Assembly: GCA_023078555.1 (NCBI GenBank)
Contig: CM041196.1
Location: 7,513,985 to 7,577,984, forward strand
Source: Ulva prolifera
Lineage: Eukaryota; Chlorophyta; Ulvophyceae; Ulvales; Ulvaceae
Direction: 5' to 3'
Length of the DNA: 64,000 nucleotides
In this document: positions 1-9,769 of the stretch, in pieces
Layout: every line of letters starts with the position of its first letter
Position numbering within the stretch: position 1 is the stretch's first letter
Translations under genes and position numbers: made by a program
Notes under the pieces: generated by a model
What the model saw: only the letters and a program-made list of their open reading frames with translations
What the model was told of the DNA's origin: nothing
Databases searched by the model: none

Positions 1-1008
1 CAACATGCGATGTCGAGGCCTGCATTGCAGTATCCGGTGTCAGTGGGTCACCAGTCACAAATGTGTCAACATGGACATACATCCCCGCAAGTAGTACAGA
101 TTGCTGAGCATTCAGTGGCAGACCCCGCGCAGTATGTGCAATCTTTGACTCCACCGAGTTTTGCACATGATCCAGGACTCTGCCAACAGCAATTGTACCC
201 AGACGTAACACCGGCCGGTTCATATTTCGTAAGCAGTGGGCCACAGGTGAACCACTGCAGCACTCCGCGTGCCTCTCCCAGCGCACTTTGTGGGCAGCTT
301 CCTCAACTCCAGGCTGCACATCAGCCGAACCAGTACGCTAGTGGCCCGTTGTGTCAGCAGGTTCCAGTACTTCACCCAGGACAGCGTGGAGATCCGACGG
401 GCTTTGATGTACGTTCCAAGCACGTTGTGCTCTGTATCCATGTGCAGAGATATGACCGATGATATTGCGTACATGACTTGCATGACAATGCTACAATTGT
501 TCCCCCATGTCTTCTGCATTCTTGCTGAGTGATGATGTCCCCCTTCTGGGCATTCTCGACGTACTTTACATTGTGAATGGCTGTGCTACGGATGATGTGC
601 TCGACAACATTTGCTTCTTCCCAGCTGGTGTGTAATATTGAAAGGAGAAGTTGGTTGCTTGACAGCAAAGTTTCTGATCGTGTTGGTACATTCCGCGCCA
701 AGAGATGTGCCTTGCACTCCCCCTACCCCCACTCCTGGTGCAGCTGCAGGAGTACACGTGTGTGAATGATTCTCACGCTGCAGGCACAACATGTCGGACA
801 GAAACGTGGATTTCAAGTGATTGGAAATTTTTATCCTTCTGATCAAAACAATACGCATGCTTACAATTACGCGCAAAATCCAGGTGCGGCTAGCGCGTGG
901 AGCAGCCAACATGCGCAACCAAGCGACCCTCACACACCGCAGGTGGTGAATTTGCAAGGGCTTGCAGGGCAACGTCACCAAGGTGTCAACAGCAACTTTG
1001 GTCCATAA
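1..1008 (+). CDS. 3' end of a Gln/Pro-rich unrecognised protein (partial)
   Basis: The frame is open from the left edge to 408, where a donor (gat|gtacgt) follows. A phase-compatible acceptor (gctgcag) ends at 783, and the last exon 784-1008 ends in TAA. The intron is 375 bp. The protein is rich in Gln, Pro, Ser and His with no recognisable domain. It looks like the intrinsically disordered C-terminus of a larger protein whose 5' part lies outside the window. The composition is biased but not repetitive, and both exons share it, which supports joining them. The function is unknown. A Q-rich tail of this kind is common in transcription or RNA-binding proteins, but nothing here shows that role. 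Confidence 0.5.
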
Positions 1009-2168
1009 GCGCAATAGCCTCTGCGCTCCTTCAGTATCAGATTATCGTATCAGCGGTCTCATGCAGTAGAGCAGAATGTATTCCTGACGACGAGGCTATC
1101 AGTATGATGTCAGACAATGCAGGTTATGCACAGCCAACGGTCCAAAAATTTCAGGAGAACGAGCAGCTGTGACATGCTTTCTATGTTTTCACAATTCGTC
1201 AACCTGAGGTAGCCCAGTGCTCCGATTGATGCCCTCCAAGCTGTCGGTGGTGCAGATTTGTTTATGGAGTTTGCAGTGAATGATGTACCATTGAATGTAA
1301 GTCCTGTTCCTCAATGGACGGAATCCGTGTCAGCATCGAGTAACAGTGAAAAAATTCTGTTTGCATTGACGTGGTGTTTGCCAAGCCATTCACCACCTGA
1401 TGTGACGTGTCGGCAGGACTGCGAGTGACCAGCGGCCGGCAGTGCGTCTTGATCTTCTGATGACACGAACATAGTAGCAATTATGACAGTTCAAGTGGAA
1501 TGCATACTCTGCGGCAGTGGCTCGATTTGCGACTGCACTGTATCGAGGCAACACGTCTATCATGAATAGTAACTATTCAGGATGACATTGGAATTTGCTT
1601 TTTGGCGTTGCAATCGATAGGCCATCAAAATCACATTTCATTAGATGGCAGAATTCACGTTGGCGATGCTTTGATGTTGACGTCGGGGTGCTTTGACTAT
1701 CGTGACCGCCCCGAGAGTGTTTTGATAGCCTGTGCACACGTCCCACAAATGTTTCCGGTGATCGTCGCTGTTAGTGCTCTCCCGAATTGTCGCGTGCGGA
1801 ACAACTTCAGTCACGACACGAATCTGTACTGCATTAGGAGGATGCACGCTGCTAGCTAGATATCTGTCGGTGGCATGATCTGTGCTTCCAATGAATCACG
1901 AGCTCCTGCATCTGCGCCTTGCCGGACGCTTCACAATTCCGCCGAGACTTGCATTCATCAGCACACAGTCTCGGCAGAAGTCTAACTTGTTCTTCGATAT
2001 CATACATAAATCATCCCCGACCAGCTTCTTGCTTGGCGAACATACGTGTTGCCGTCGATTGCATTTTCGGCGAACAAGACAGCTATGCGAGGCAGCGTTT
2101 CGTGGATGTTGAACAGCATAAGACCCAAGCATCACTGATAGCACTCGTCTGCTTCAAGCTCTGTCAAA
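1009..2168. other. Intergenic region, no recognisable gene
   Basis: About 1.15 kb between the Q-rich gene and the acyltransferase. Only short unconvincing ORFs on either strand, no repeats noticed and no RNA gene recognised. It presumably contains the terminator of the first gene and the promoter of the second. Confidence 0.5.
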
Positions 2169-3940
2169 ATGGGGGCAGATCCATCTGTCTGGTCCAGCAG
2201 AGACTCGGATGCTGAATCCCCGACAGGTGACATTCCGCCATTCCTAGACGCAGCATTAGGATACTACCACATATTAGACAGTGAAGCGCGAACATCTCAA
2301 GGCCGCCCTTACCTCGATGAATATGACCAGGTAAACTGTGTCTGTCCTGCCCATGTTTGCCCCCGCACAAGGTGGCTGTATCTCCACATTCACCTGCAAA
2401 CTTGAGATCGCTGTCACACTGCAGGTTGACTTCTTTCCACCCACAGGTGGCAGGTCATCTACACCGATGCACGGGCGACATACATCCAGTGTTGCCCGGG
2501 CTGCCCAGCGTTTGCGTGCTGCACAGGAGTTCCAGGTGGCAGCACACCTACAAAAATTGAAGGGTCGTGTTTCTGCCAGATATGCAGCCCTCAAATCTGT
2601 TCAATTGACACCCAAACATGTAAAGCTGCGGGACAAGCTAACCTTTGCCTCCGGCGTAATGCTGGCAGTGATCTCCGCGTTTTGGCTCGGTTCATCACCA
2701 TCAACATTTTATAAACTCTATACCATGAAGGCCATCTTCTTTTTTGTCCTCAGGTTCTTTTTATACAAAAAATCAAGGATGCACTACTACTTGTTGGATT
2801 TTTGCTATTATGCGAATCTTTTCTTACTGATTCAAGTGTGGCTGTTTAATGATTCATGTGCGATGGAGAAGATCATGTTTGCATTTTCAATGGGTCCGCT
2901 GGCGTGGTCCATCGTTGCATTTCGCAACTCTATGATCTTCCACTCCCTTGACAAGGTGCTCCTGTTGCTATTGACACTGTTCGGCATGCAGCTTGTACAT
3001 GCATGCAAACATCCGGGTTGTGCCCGTGTGAACTCCAGGCAATTTTGTGAAGTAGTCATGATGTTTGTCTGCAGATGACCTCTCTTTTCCTCCACGTCTT
3101 CCCTCCCTTAGTTGCATGGACAATCCGATGGTACCCAGGTGACCCAGATCATTGGAATGGGGCTGGTACCCAGGAGTGCACTAGAGCGACAATACGTGAA
3201 CTCATCTTTGTTCCAGGAGTCCCGTACGAATCACCCACATTGTTATGTTGATTGTTGCCATCGCTTCCACGACACCCAGTCATGTTGACATTAACACTGC
3301 ATGCAGTTATGCCCTGTGGGCTGTAGCATACTATGCTAAAATTTTCGTCATATCTTCTGAGCGCATCCAGGCGAGGGGATACGAGACCCTGTTCAAGTAC
3401 ATCACTCGAAATCCTCGATCATTACCTGGCCGCGTATCCAGGTCTCTGCCAGGCTGGCTTGCACCACTTGTTTTTATGACCTGGCATGTGATATTCTGTC
3501 TCACTTGCTTCGTGTTTGCATGGCTCATGTGGCAGCACTTTTGGCTCAACACGATGTTCGTGGTAATCATGATTTTTGTGAGTGCTTGGAATGGTGGGAA
3601 CTACTACTTTGAGGTGTTCGTTCATCGCTACCTGAACGAAGTTGGCCTGCCATCCAAATCAGAGCCTTTGGCCCGCTCGCACAGTGCTGGGCTGGAGCGC
3701 TTGGCTGGTTCAGGTGGAACCGACACTGCAGAAGCTCGCCCAGGTGTGGTGCGAGCAAACAGTGAGAGCGCTCTGCACTCTGAGGAAGCAGCATGGGCAG
3801 ATGCTGTTGAAGCCAGCTGGGAGATGCTTGATCGTGCAGACTTCCGGCGTTTGTCTAGCACTGGTGCTGAGGAAAGCGAAAGTCTGAGGCATCGGGGCGT
3901 TGCTGGTGGCACTGATGCTTCCACTGGGGCCATGCAATGA
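2169..3940 (+). CDS. GPC1: Glycerophosphocholine acyltransferase (GPC1/DUF2838 family)
   Basis: Four exons, all phase-checked: 2169-2330, 2425-2955, 3075-3223 and 3307-3940, giving 491 aa. The family acylates glycerophosphocholine from acyl-CoA to lysophosphatidylcholine, an ER-membrane step in phosphatidylcholine turnover. Family hallmarks are the stretch LDFCYYANL, then GPLAWSIVAFRNS, then FHSLDK, which is split exactly at an intron so that HSLDK joins TSLFLHVFPPLVAW. The last exon carries several strongly hydrophobic segments, including the one starting WLAPLVFMTWHVIFCLTCFV. About seven or eight membrane segments are visible overall. The N-terminal ~100 residues are hydrophilic and poorly conserved, as is the Ser/Glu-rich tail after residue ~390. 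The ATG at 2169 begins an exon of exactly 54 codons ending at a good donor. The family is known from fungi, plants and algae. Identification rests on motif memory, but several motifs agree in order. Confidence 0.88.
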
Positions 3941-4960
3941 GTCTACCCGTTCGGCAACGTGTAGCAGCATAGCTGGAATTAGCATAGCACGCCATGCACA
4001 CCCTTATATATCGTCAACAGATTCATTGAGCTACCTGGCACATGCTTGTTTATTGCGAATTCTCCATCTATTTTCTTTATTCATTGCGCTATTTCCTCTA
4101 GACAATAGGAGTGGCCATGTGAGGGGTAGCCGCTTGTTGGGATGTCGGTTCCATGTGAGTCACAAGTAGCTTCGAGTATGATCATATTTTCCCCTTTGTC
4201 ACGCAATCATGTTGTCAGATTTGTTCTCTTTGACAGGCTGTGCGTCCGCATGATGTTGGTTACAAACACCAATCGCCACATCTGCTGCCCTTGCCGCATG
4301 ATGGTAGCGGTTGCGTAGGTGTCTGTGTAGATCACCTGGTGGGACGCCCCTTTTGCTCCTGCAAGGTTTTGTTCCAGAGGTGAACCTGCTAGCTTGCTTG
4401 TGCTGTCAAGCCGCACAGCTTCTCCACATTGCTGCTGATAAAATTACCAATGAAGGAACTATATCAGACATTGAAGTGGAGATGTGTAAGGCTGCGTCGT
4501 GCTAGTGGTGGACAGAGCTGATGCGATTGGGATCAAAAGGTCAAGCTTACACGAGATAACGAACAAAGATACTAAGTCGAAATCCGACGTTCACCTGTGG
4601 CGTTCGCCTTATTGAACTAGCTGCTCAGGTAACAGTACCAGGCAGTGCTAGACTGGCCGGCACAGCAGCGCAGAGCTCCAGGACTCGAGATAACGAGGTA
4701 ACCTGGCGGCAGCTGCAGCGAATGGCGTCAAGAGCTGCCTCGAGCGTCACCACATCAGAAGCATCTGACCGCATCCATGTACCTCCCGAGACATGTGTAC
4801 ACTTCCTTTCCAGTGCTCTTCACTTACCCGCATGGTGAGGTCTCGCATGTAGCGCATGCTTTGGAATGGCTCGTCGCATCTCGGGTCCATTAAGCTCTGC
4901 CAGTCTAGTGACACAGCTCGCTCAAACGGATCTCGAGACAGAGCTCTGTTGCACATCTCC
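3941..4960. other. Intergenic region, nothing recognised
   Basis: About 1 kb downstream of the acyltransferase and upstream of the retroelement block. Short ORFs only. No protein motif or repeat was recognised. Confidence 0.45.
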
Positions 4961-4969
4961 ATGCCACTA

Positions 4970-5042
4970 TCTCCGGGTCCGGTGCGCGGACTCCGGGTCC
5001 GGTGCGCGCGTAGCGCGCGCCCGGCCTTATGCCGGGCTTGTT
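4970..5042. repeat. GC-rich tandem repeat followed by hairpins
   Basis: The 18-base unit ctccgggtccggtgcgcg occurs twice in succession at about 4972-5009. It is followed by the inverted pair cgcgcg/tagcgcgcg and then by a stem-loop with arms GCCCGG and CCGGGC (about 5020-5038). It lies about 300 bp upstream of the LINE open frame and may mark its 5' end. That link is inference. Confidence 0.5.
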
Positions 5043-5275
5043 AGTGCGAGGCAGTAGCTGTGTTGTGGAGTGTGGTGTCTGATCTGGGTTCCGGCTCCTA
5101 CAGTCCGGTGTGTGGCGTCTCTGCTCTGTATGCCACGTAGGTACACTGGGCTGGGGAGCCCTTGTTGGGCATCCGTACGTGGATGTGCTGTCAAGTGTTC
5201 TCTGTGCTACGCGTCGCAGTCTCCTGCGCGGTCTGTGTTGATGGTGTGGTTATGTTGGGGGGCGGGCGGTGTCCT

Positions 5276-5299
5276 CCCCCCCCCCCCCCCCCCCCCCCC
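5276..5299. repeat. Homopolymer C24 tract
   Basis: An uninterrupted run of 24 cytosines just upstream of the LINE open frame. Length in such tracts is often unreliable in assemblies. Confidence 0.9.
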
Positions 5300-5324
5300 G
5301 CTGTGGTGTCTGCTTGACTAGTAT

Positions 5325-6572
5325 GTGAGGGAGCCTGCTTACTCTCCTCTCGTGTGTGTTGCGTGGTGGCTGGTGCAATGTCGCACAGCCACGTGCGTAG
5401 TTGTCCACGTGCGCATGCTCGTTTTCGATGCGTACCGCAACAGCCTGGTCCTCTCCCCTCCAACACGACTCTCTATGACTGAGACAGTGAACGCGCCTGT
5501 GATGCAACAAACCGGCATAAGGCATCAGCAGCACAATGAGCATGAGGAGGTGATGCAAATTGTGCCACCAAATCGCGTAGTGTTCTCTTTCTTTGGCCCT
5601 TGTGACGTTGTCTGCCACACGGGCGCATTCCTCTCCGTGACCTCACACAGCGCCACCCTCTCAATACTTCAGGCCGCCCACCGTACACAACACAGAAACA
5701 AAACAACTGGGCAGCCATTCCTCCTGTTGTCCGTCTACAGAAGACTCGACATCGCGAAAATTATCGCACAGGGCGTGGTTCCTTTTGCCCAAGCATGCTC
5801 AGAGGCAGTGCTTCCTTGGGGTTGCCGCACGGCCCCCTCTACCAAAATAGAACTCACATACATGATGTATCCACAAGGCGATGGCCGGAACAAACCACTC
5901 CGCGCTCGCCCCCACCCTACCACCACCGAACCTGCAACCGCGGCCAACCGCTTTGCACCTCTCGCCTCTGCACATGACAACCAGGCGGGTACGTCTGAAG
6001 CACCAACATGTGCCACGCTTGGAAGCATGAATGTGAATGGTATGTTTACACAATCCTTGTCATCTAAAGATGTGGATGTTTGTGCATTTCTGTCATCAAA
6101 ACATGTGGACATTTGTTCAGTTCAAGAAACCTGGTGCGACTTGTCGGACACAGAGAAAACTTCTATGCTTGCCGCGCACGGGTATACTGCATATGGTGCT
6201 CCGGGATACACAACTCAAACAAGGACCGGCGGCGGCACAGGCATCATTGTGAAAGACACACTGTCACACCTTACACACACACTATCCTGGGGTTCCAAGA
6301 AAAATCATCATACGACCTGGGTACAACTGTGCGCCGGCAGACACACAACCAAGACTGCAATCGGCAGTGTATACATACGGCCGGTGGCACACACCCGTCC
6401 TGCAGACAGCGACAGGTTTGCTGCTGAGCTGGAAGCTCTCACACATGACATACACTACTTGACTGACAAGGGATTCCACATCATTGCGTGCGGGGACTTC
6501 AACGCCAGGATTGAGAATGCACAAAACTCACATCATATTCCACTGCATAATGAAACGTTCCGTAACTCATAG
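5325..6572 (+). pseudogene. LINE ORF2, N-terminal part with AP endonuclease domain
   Basis: The EEP/AP-endonuclease fold is recognised from SMNVNG, then the QETW stretch, and GDFNAR near the end, the usual order in LINE endonucleases. This domain nicks target DNA to prime reverse transcription. The N-terminal ~225 residues are not recognised. A TAG at 6570 stops the frame before the domain ends. Reading through continues in the same frame with GCRLINMVEQC and the closing SDHALLTLSL motif at about 6750-6790, so a single nonsense change separates the two open stretches. The start is not determined. Confidence 0.7.
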
Positions 6573-8806
6573 GGCTGTCGCCTGATAAACATGGTAGAAC
6601 AATGCAACATGCATGTCATGCACAACCACACTGCCTTTTCGCCGACATGCATGCATGCCGGCGGCACCTCTGTTGTTGACTACTGTCTGACGGGCTCTGC
6701 ATGTAGGGACCGTTGCAGTGCACCTGCAATCCACTCTGCTGGGCAGTGTCTCTCTGATCACGCGCTGCTCACACTGTCGCTGTCACTGCCACATGCCACA
6801 CACAGAAGCAAGCGCAAATGCGCCCGATCACACAAAAAACGGTGGAATAGGAAAGCAATGCAAAACGAGGAGACAGTCGCAAACTTTGAAACAGCCCTGC
6901 AAGAGCCCCTTGCGCAGTTGCTGCACGACATGGACTCATGTACCATGCCGCATGCTGAAGCTGCTAACACTTTCACATCTGCCTTGACAACCATCCTACG
7001 TACCGCAGGAGAGAAATGCTTTGGGAAACACCAGGTACGGACCCATCGCGTGCAATGGTGGAACAAAGAATATGCAGACCTCAGACGCAAATGCTGGACC
7101 CTTCATGAGACACATTGCCGGACCGGCAGCGACACTGACAAGCTAGCATTCCAGCAACGCCGAGGTGCAAAGAACCAGCTGAAACGCGATCTCAAACGTG
7201 CATACACCAAACAGCAAGCCAACCATGTCTCTAAAACGTGCACGCCAGGACTTGAGTCTAAAGTTTCATGGGTGTCAGCGAAACGTTTGTTGAAACTGCT
7301 TACCAGGGGTGGCTCGACGGCCGAGCACCCCGTGCCTTCTGTTATGTCTGGCGGAGTCCCCACGGATAATATCGACACAGTGATGCAGGTTTTCTCGAAT
7401 CACTACCAATCTGAAATGAACCCGGTCCCACATGCCACATTCTGCGAGCAAACTGATGCACATGTCAGAGACACATTGCACGCATGGCGCCAAAATGAGC
7501 CTGAACACAACCAAGAGATGGATGATGCCTTCACACTTCACGAACTTCAACAAGCACTTGCTACAATGCACAACTGGAAAGCCGCAGACCACGATGATAT
7601 CATCTTCGAACTACTGAAGGCCGGGGGACCGCAATTGCAAACCGTCGTCCTGCAGCTCCTCAATTTCTGCTGGACGCACGAAACCATTCCCAATGCATGG
7701 TCACTCGGAACAATTGTAAGCCTCCACAAAGCCGGGGATGCAACAGACCCCTCCAACTACCGGGGTATCACACTGCTTTCAATATTCCGGAAGCTTTTCA
7801 GCACACTGCTCAGGTCCCGCCTCCAAAACAATATAACCCTCCATGAGTCTCAAGCCACATTCCGCGAGGATCGCGGCTGTGTAGACCATGTCCACACCTT
7901 TGCACGCATTGTCCGGGCGGCTGCCGCGGGGGACACTCCACTTTATGCTTTCTTCCTCCACTTTATGCTTTCTTCCTGGACATCCGGAAAGCATACGATA
8001 CTGTGTGGCGCGACGGTCTGTTGTACAAACTACTCCAGAAAGGAGTGACAGGCCGCCTCGGTCGGGTCATCGCACACATGCTCTCAAACACGAAATCAAG
8101 GGTGCGCTTCCAAGACCAGGAATCACCATACTTCCCCATCACCCTCGGGGTCGGCCAAGGTGACCCCCTGTCAACCGTTCTCTTTGATGTGTTCATTGAT
8201 GATCCGCTTGAAACACTGCACACCCGTCCAAAAGAACTCTGCATTCCCCTGGACTCACCAGACACCGATAAAACTTCCGGACTCACTTATGCAGATGATG
8301 TCAATGCAATGTCCTTGACACCGGCAGGGCTCCAGGGACATATTGATACAATCGATAAATGGTTGTTTCAATGGCGCTCCTTACCAAATGTGTTGAAGTC
8401 TAAAACTATGGTGTTCAATCAGCCGCGGGGCGGCGCGCCAGTTGTCTTCCAGCTGCGGGGGTCGCAGTTGGAGACTGTTCACAACTACAAATACTTGGGT
8501 GTTTTCTTTCAGTCAAATGGCTATTGGTCTGAACATATGCATCATGTACGCGCAAAGATGAACAAGGCACTTGGCGCGTGGCGGCCAGTGCTGCGTTGCC
8601 ACCTCCCGGTGACTGCCCAGCTCCGCCTTGTTTATGCATTCATATATACTCCTGCTTTGTATGGGGCTGAGGTCTGGATTGGCCCGAAAACTGAACTTGA
8701 CAAACTTGATACCATCTGTAAAAAGGCAATCCGCATGGTGTTTGGTCTGCACCAGTTCGATTGCAGGGAGGAGATTCTTTTTTCCGACACGGCCTCCTGC
8801 CTGTGA
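6573..8806 (+). pseudogene. LINE ORF2, reverse transcriptase region (frameshifted)
   Basis: The same frame resumes at 6573 and holds the end of the endonuclease (SDHALL), a Lys/His-rich linker, and RT motifs up to SNYRGITLLSIFRKLFST and LHESQATFRE. At 7938-7977 a 20-bp unit is duplicated in tandem and moves the frame. The RT then continues in another frame from about 7978 with DIRKAYDTVW, GVGQGDPLS and TYADDVNAMS. YADD is the catalytic aspartate pair. The following thumb region includes YKYLGVFF and YTPALYGAEVWIG. The frame closes with TGA at 8804. The product would be the polymerase that copies the element into nicked target DNA, but this copy cannot make it. Confidence 0.75.
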
Positions 8807-9760
8807 GCTCAATGATCAAGGCAGCTAAACTTTGCTGGTACGCAAAGCTGACACACATGGGGGCGGAGCGATTCCCGGTTGCGGTGGAATCCACCGCAAT
8901 TCGGGGTCACTCTCAACGGGGGCCGGGGGCGGGCGGGGTCTTTCATTCCCGCATCACGGCCATTGCGGCAGAACTGAAACGACATGCACACATCAGACTT
9001 GCCTTACAGGATCCACCCGAGCCTGAGCATCGCCGCCGACGTGGGCCACCCAGGGTGTCCACACGTCTCGGCATGCATGATCAGCCGTCCAAACAAAGCC
9101 CTCTCACAATCACGTACTCAAATCTTACCCGTGAGAAGGTCGTGGCTGTCATGTGGTTGGCATACCTTGAACAACAATTTGAGAAGCGTGGTCGCGACAA
9201 TAAGGTCACTGGAGAGTGGTTGCGTGGTGTGATAACACACGAACTAGGGTCACTGGCCCCGTTTATGGACTCCGTTGAGCCCGGTCTTGTGCGTGTGCTA
9301 ATGTCTGCTCGTTCTGGTCTGTCTCCTTTCTTGTGTAGGCACCGTAGTGAAAAGCATTTGGAATATTCACGTGCTGCTGATGTCTTCACATCCTACATCG
9401 CACGTGCACCCATCGGGGCAGTTCTGCCACCTGTCCCAGCGGCACATCGTGATCGGCATGTCTCCGCCGTTGCGGTTTTGGTGCGGCAGTTGCTCGCACG
9501 GCCAGGTCCTTATGACAGTGCCTCTGGTGTTTCGTGGTCTGATGTAGCGGTTGTTCTTATTGTTGGTGTTGATGGTGTTGGTGGTGATGCTGGGGTGTCG
9601 GGTGTTGCAAATCGCCCGTCCCCTCTCGGTGAATTGGCTCGTGTTGTTGCATTCTGTGGCGCAAGTCAGAGTTTGCGGCAGTATGTTGCTTGGATGCCTC
9701 TTTCGGTCCCGGATTTCGGAGTTGTCAATGTCCAAATGGATACGGCTAGGTACTCATGCA
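8795..9760 (+). pseudogene. LINE ORF2 C-terminal region
   Basis: A third frame takes over near 8795 with LLPVSSMIKAAKLCWYAKLTHM, overlapping the end of the preceding frame and so implying one more shift. The remaining ~300 residues are Arg-rich, then hydrophobic and low in complexity (a GTT/GGT-rich stretch at about 9548-9600). No CCHC knuckle was seen. The final codons overlap the shared 3' tail sequence. Confidence 0.5.
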
Positions 9761-9768
9761 TACATACA
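9701..9768 (+). repeat. Shared LINE 3' tail sequence, copy 1
   Basis: Contains ggtcccg, then cggagttgtcaatgtcc, then ggatacggct, the core seen at three other sites in this window. Here it ends the APE-type LINE and runs into a cata-rich stretch. Confidence 0.8.
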
Positions 9769-9769
9769 T

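Larger units (their letters stand above)
5000..9768 (+). mobile_element. Decayed APE-type non-LTR retrotransposon (LINE)
   Basis: A LINE ORF2 is spread over four open stretches. It begins with an apurinic/apyrimidinic endonuclease domain (about 6005-6800), followed by a reverse transcriptase (about 7540-8660) and a C-terminal region to about 9750. Inactivation is visible: an in-frame TAG at 6570-6572, a 20-bp tandem duplication at 7938-7977 that shifts frame inside the RT, and another frame change near 8770-8800 beside a T-run. The 3' end carries a short tail sequence (9701-9768) found three more times in the window, followed by a cataca-rich stretch. The 5' boundary is not seen, and no target-site duplication was identified. 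The second retroelement starts directly after it. Confidence 0.75.

Noticed and set aside
6570..6572. TAG as a sense codon
   Set aside because: The second LINE also has an in-frame TAG but ordinary genes terminate normally; decay explains both.
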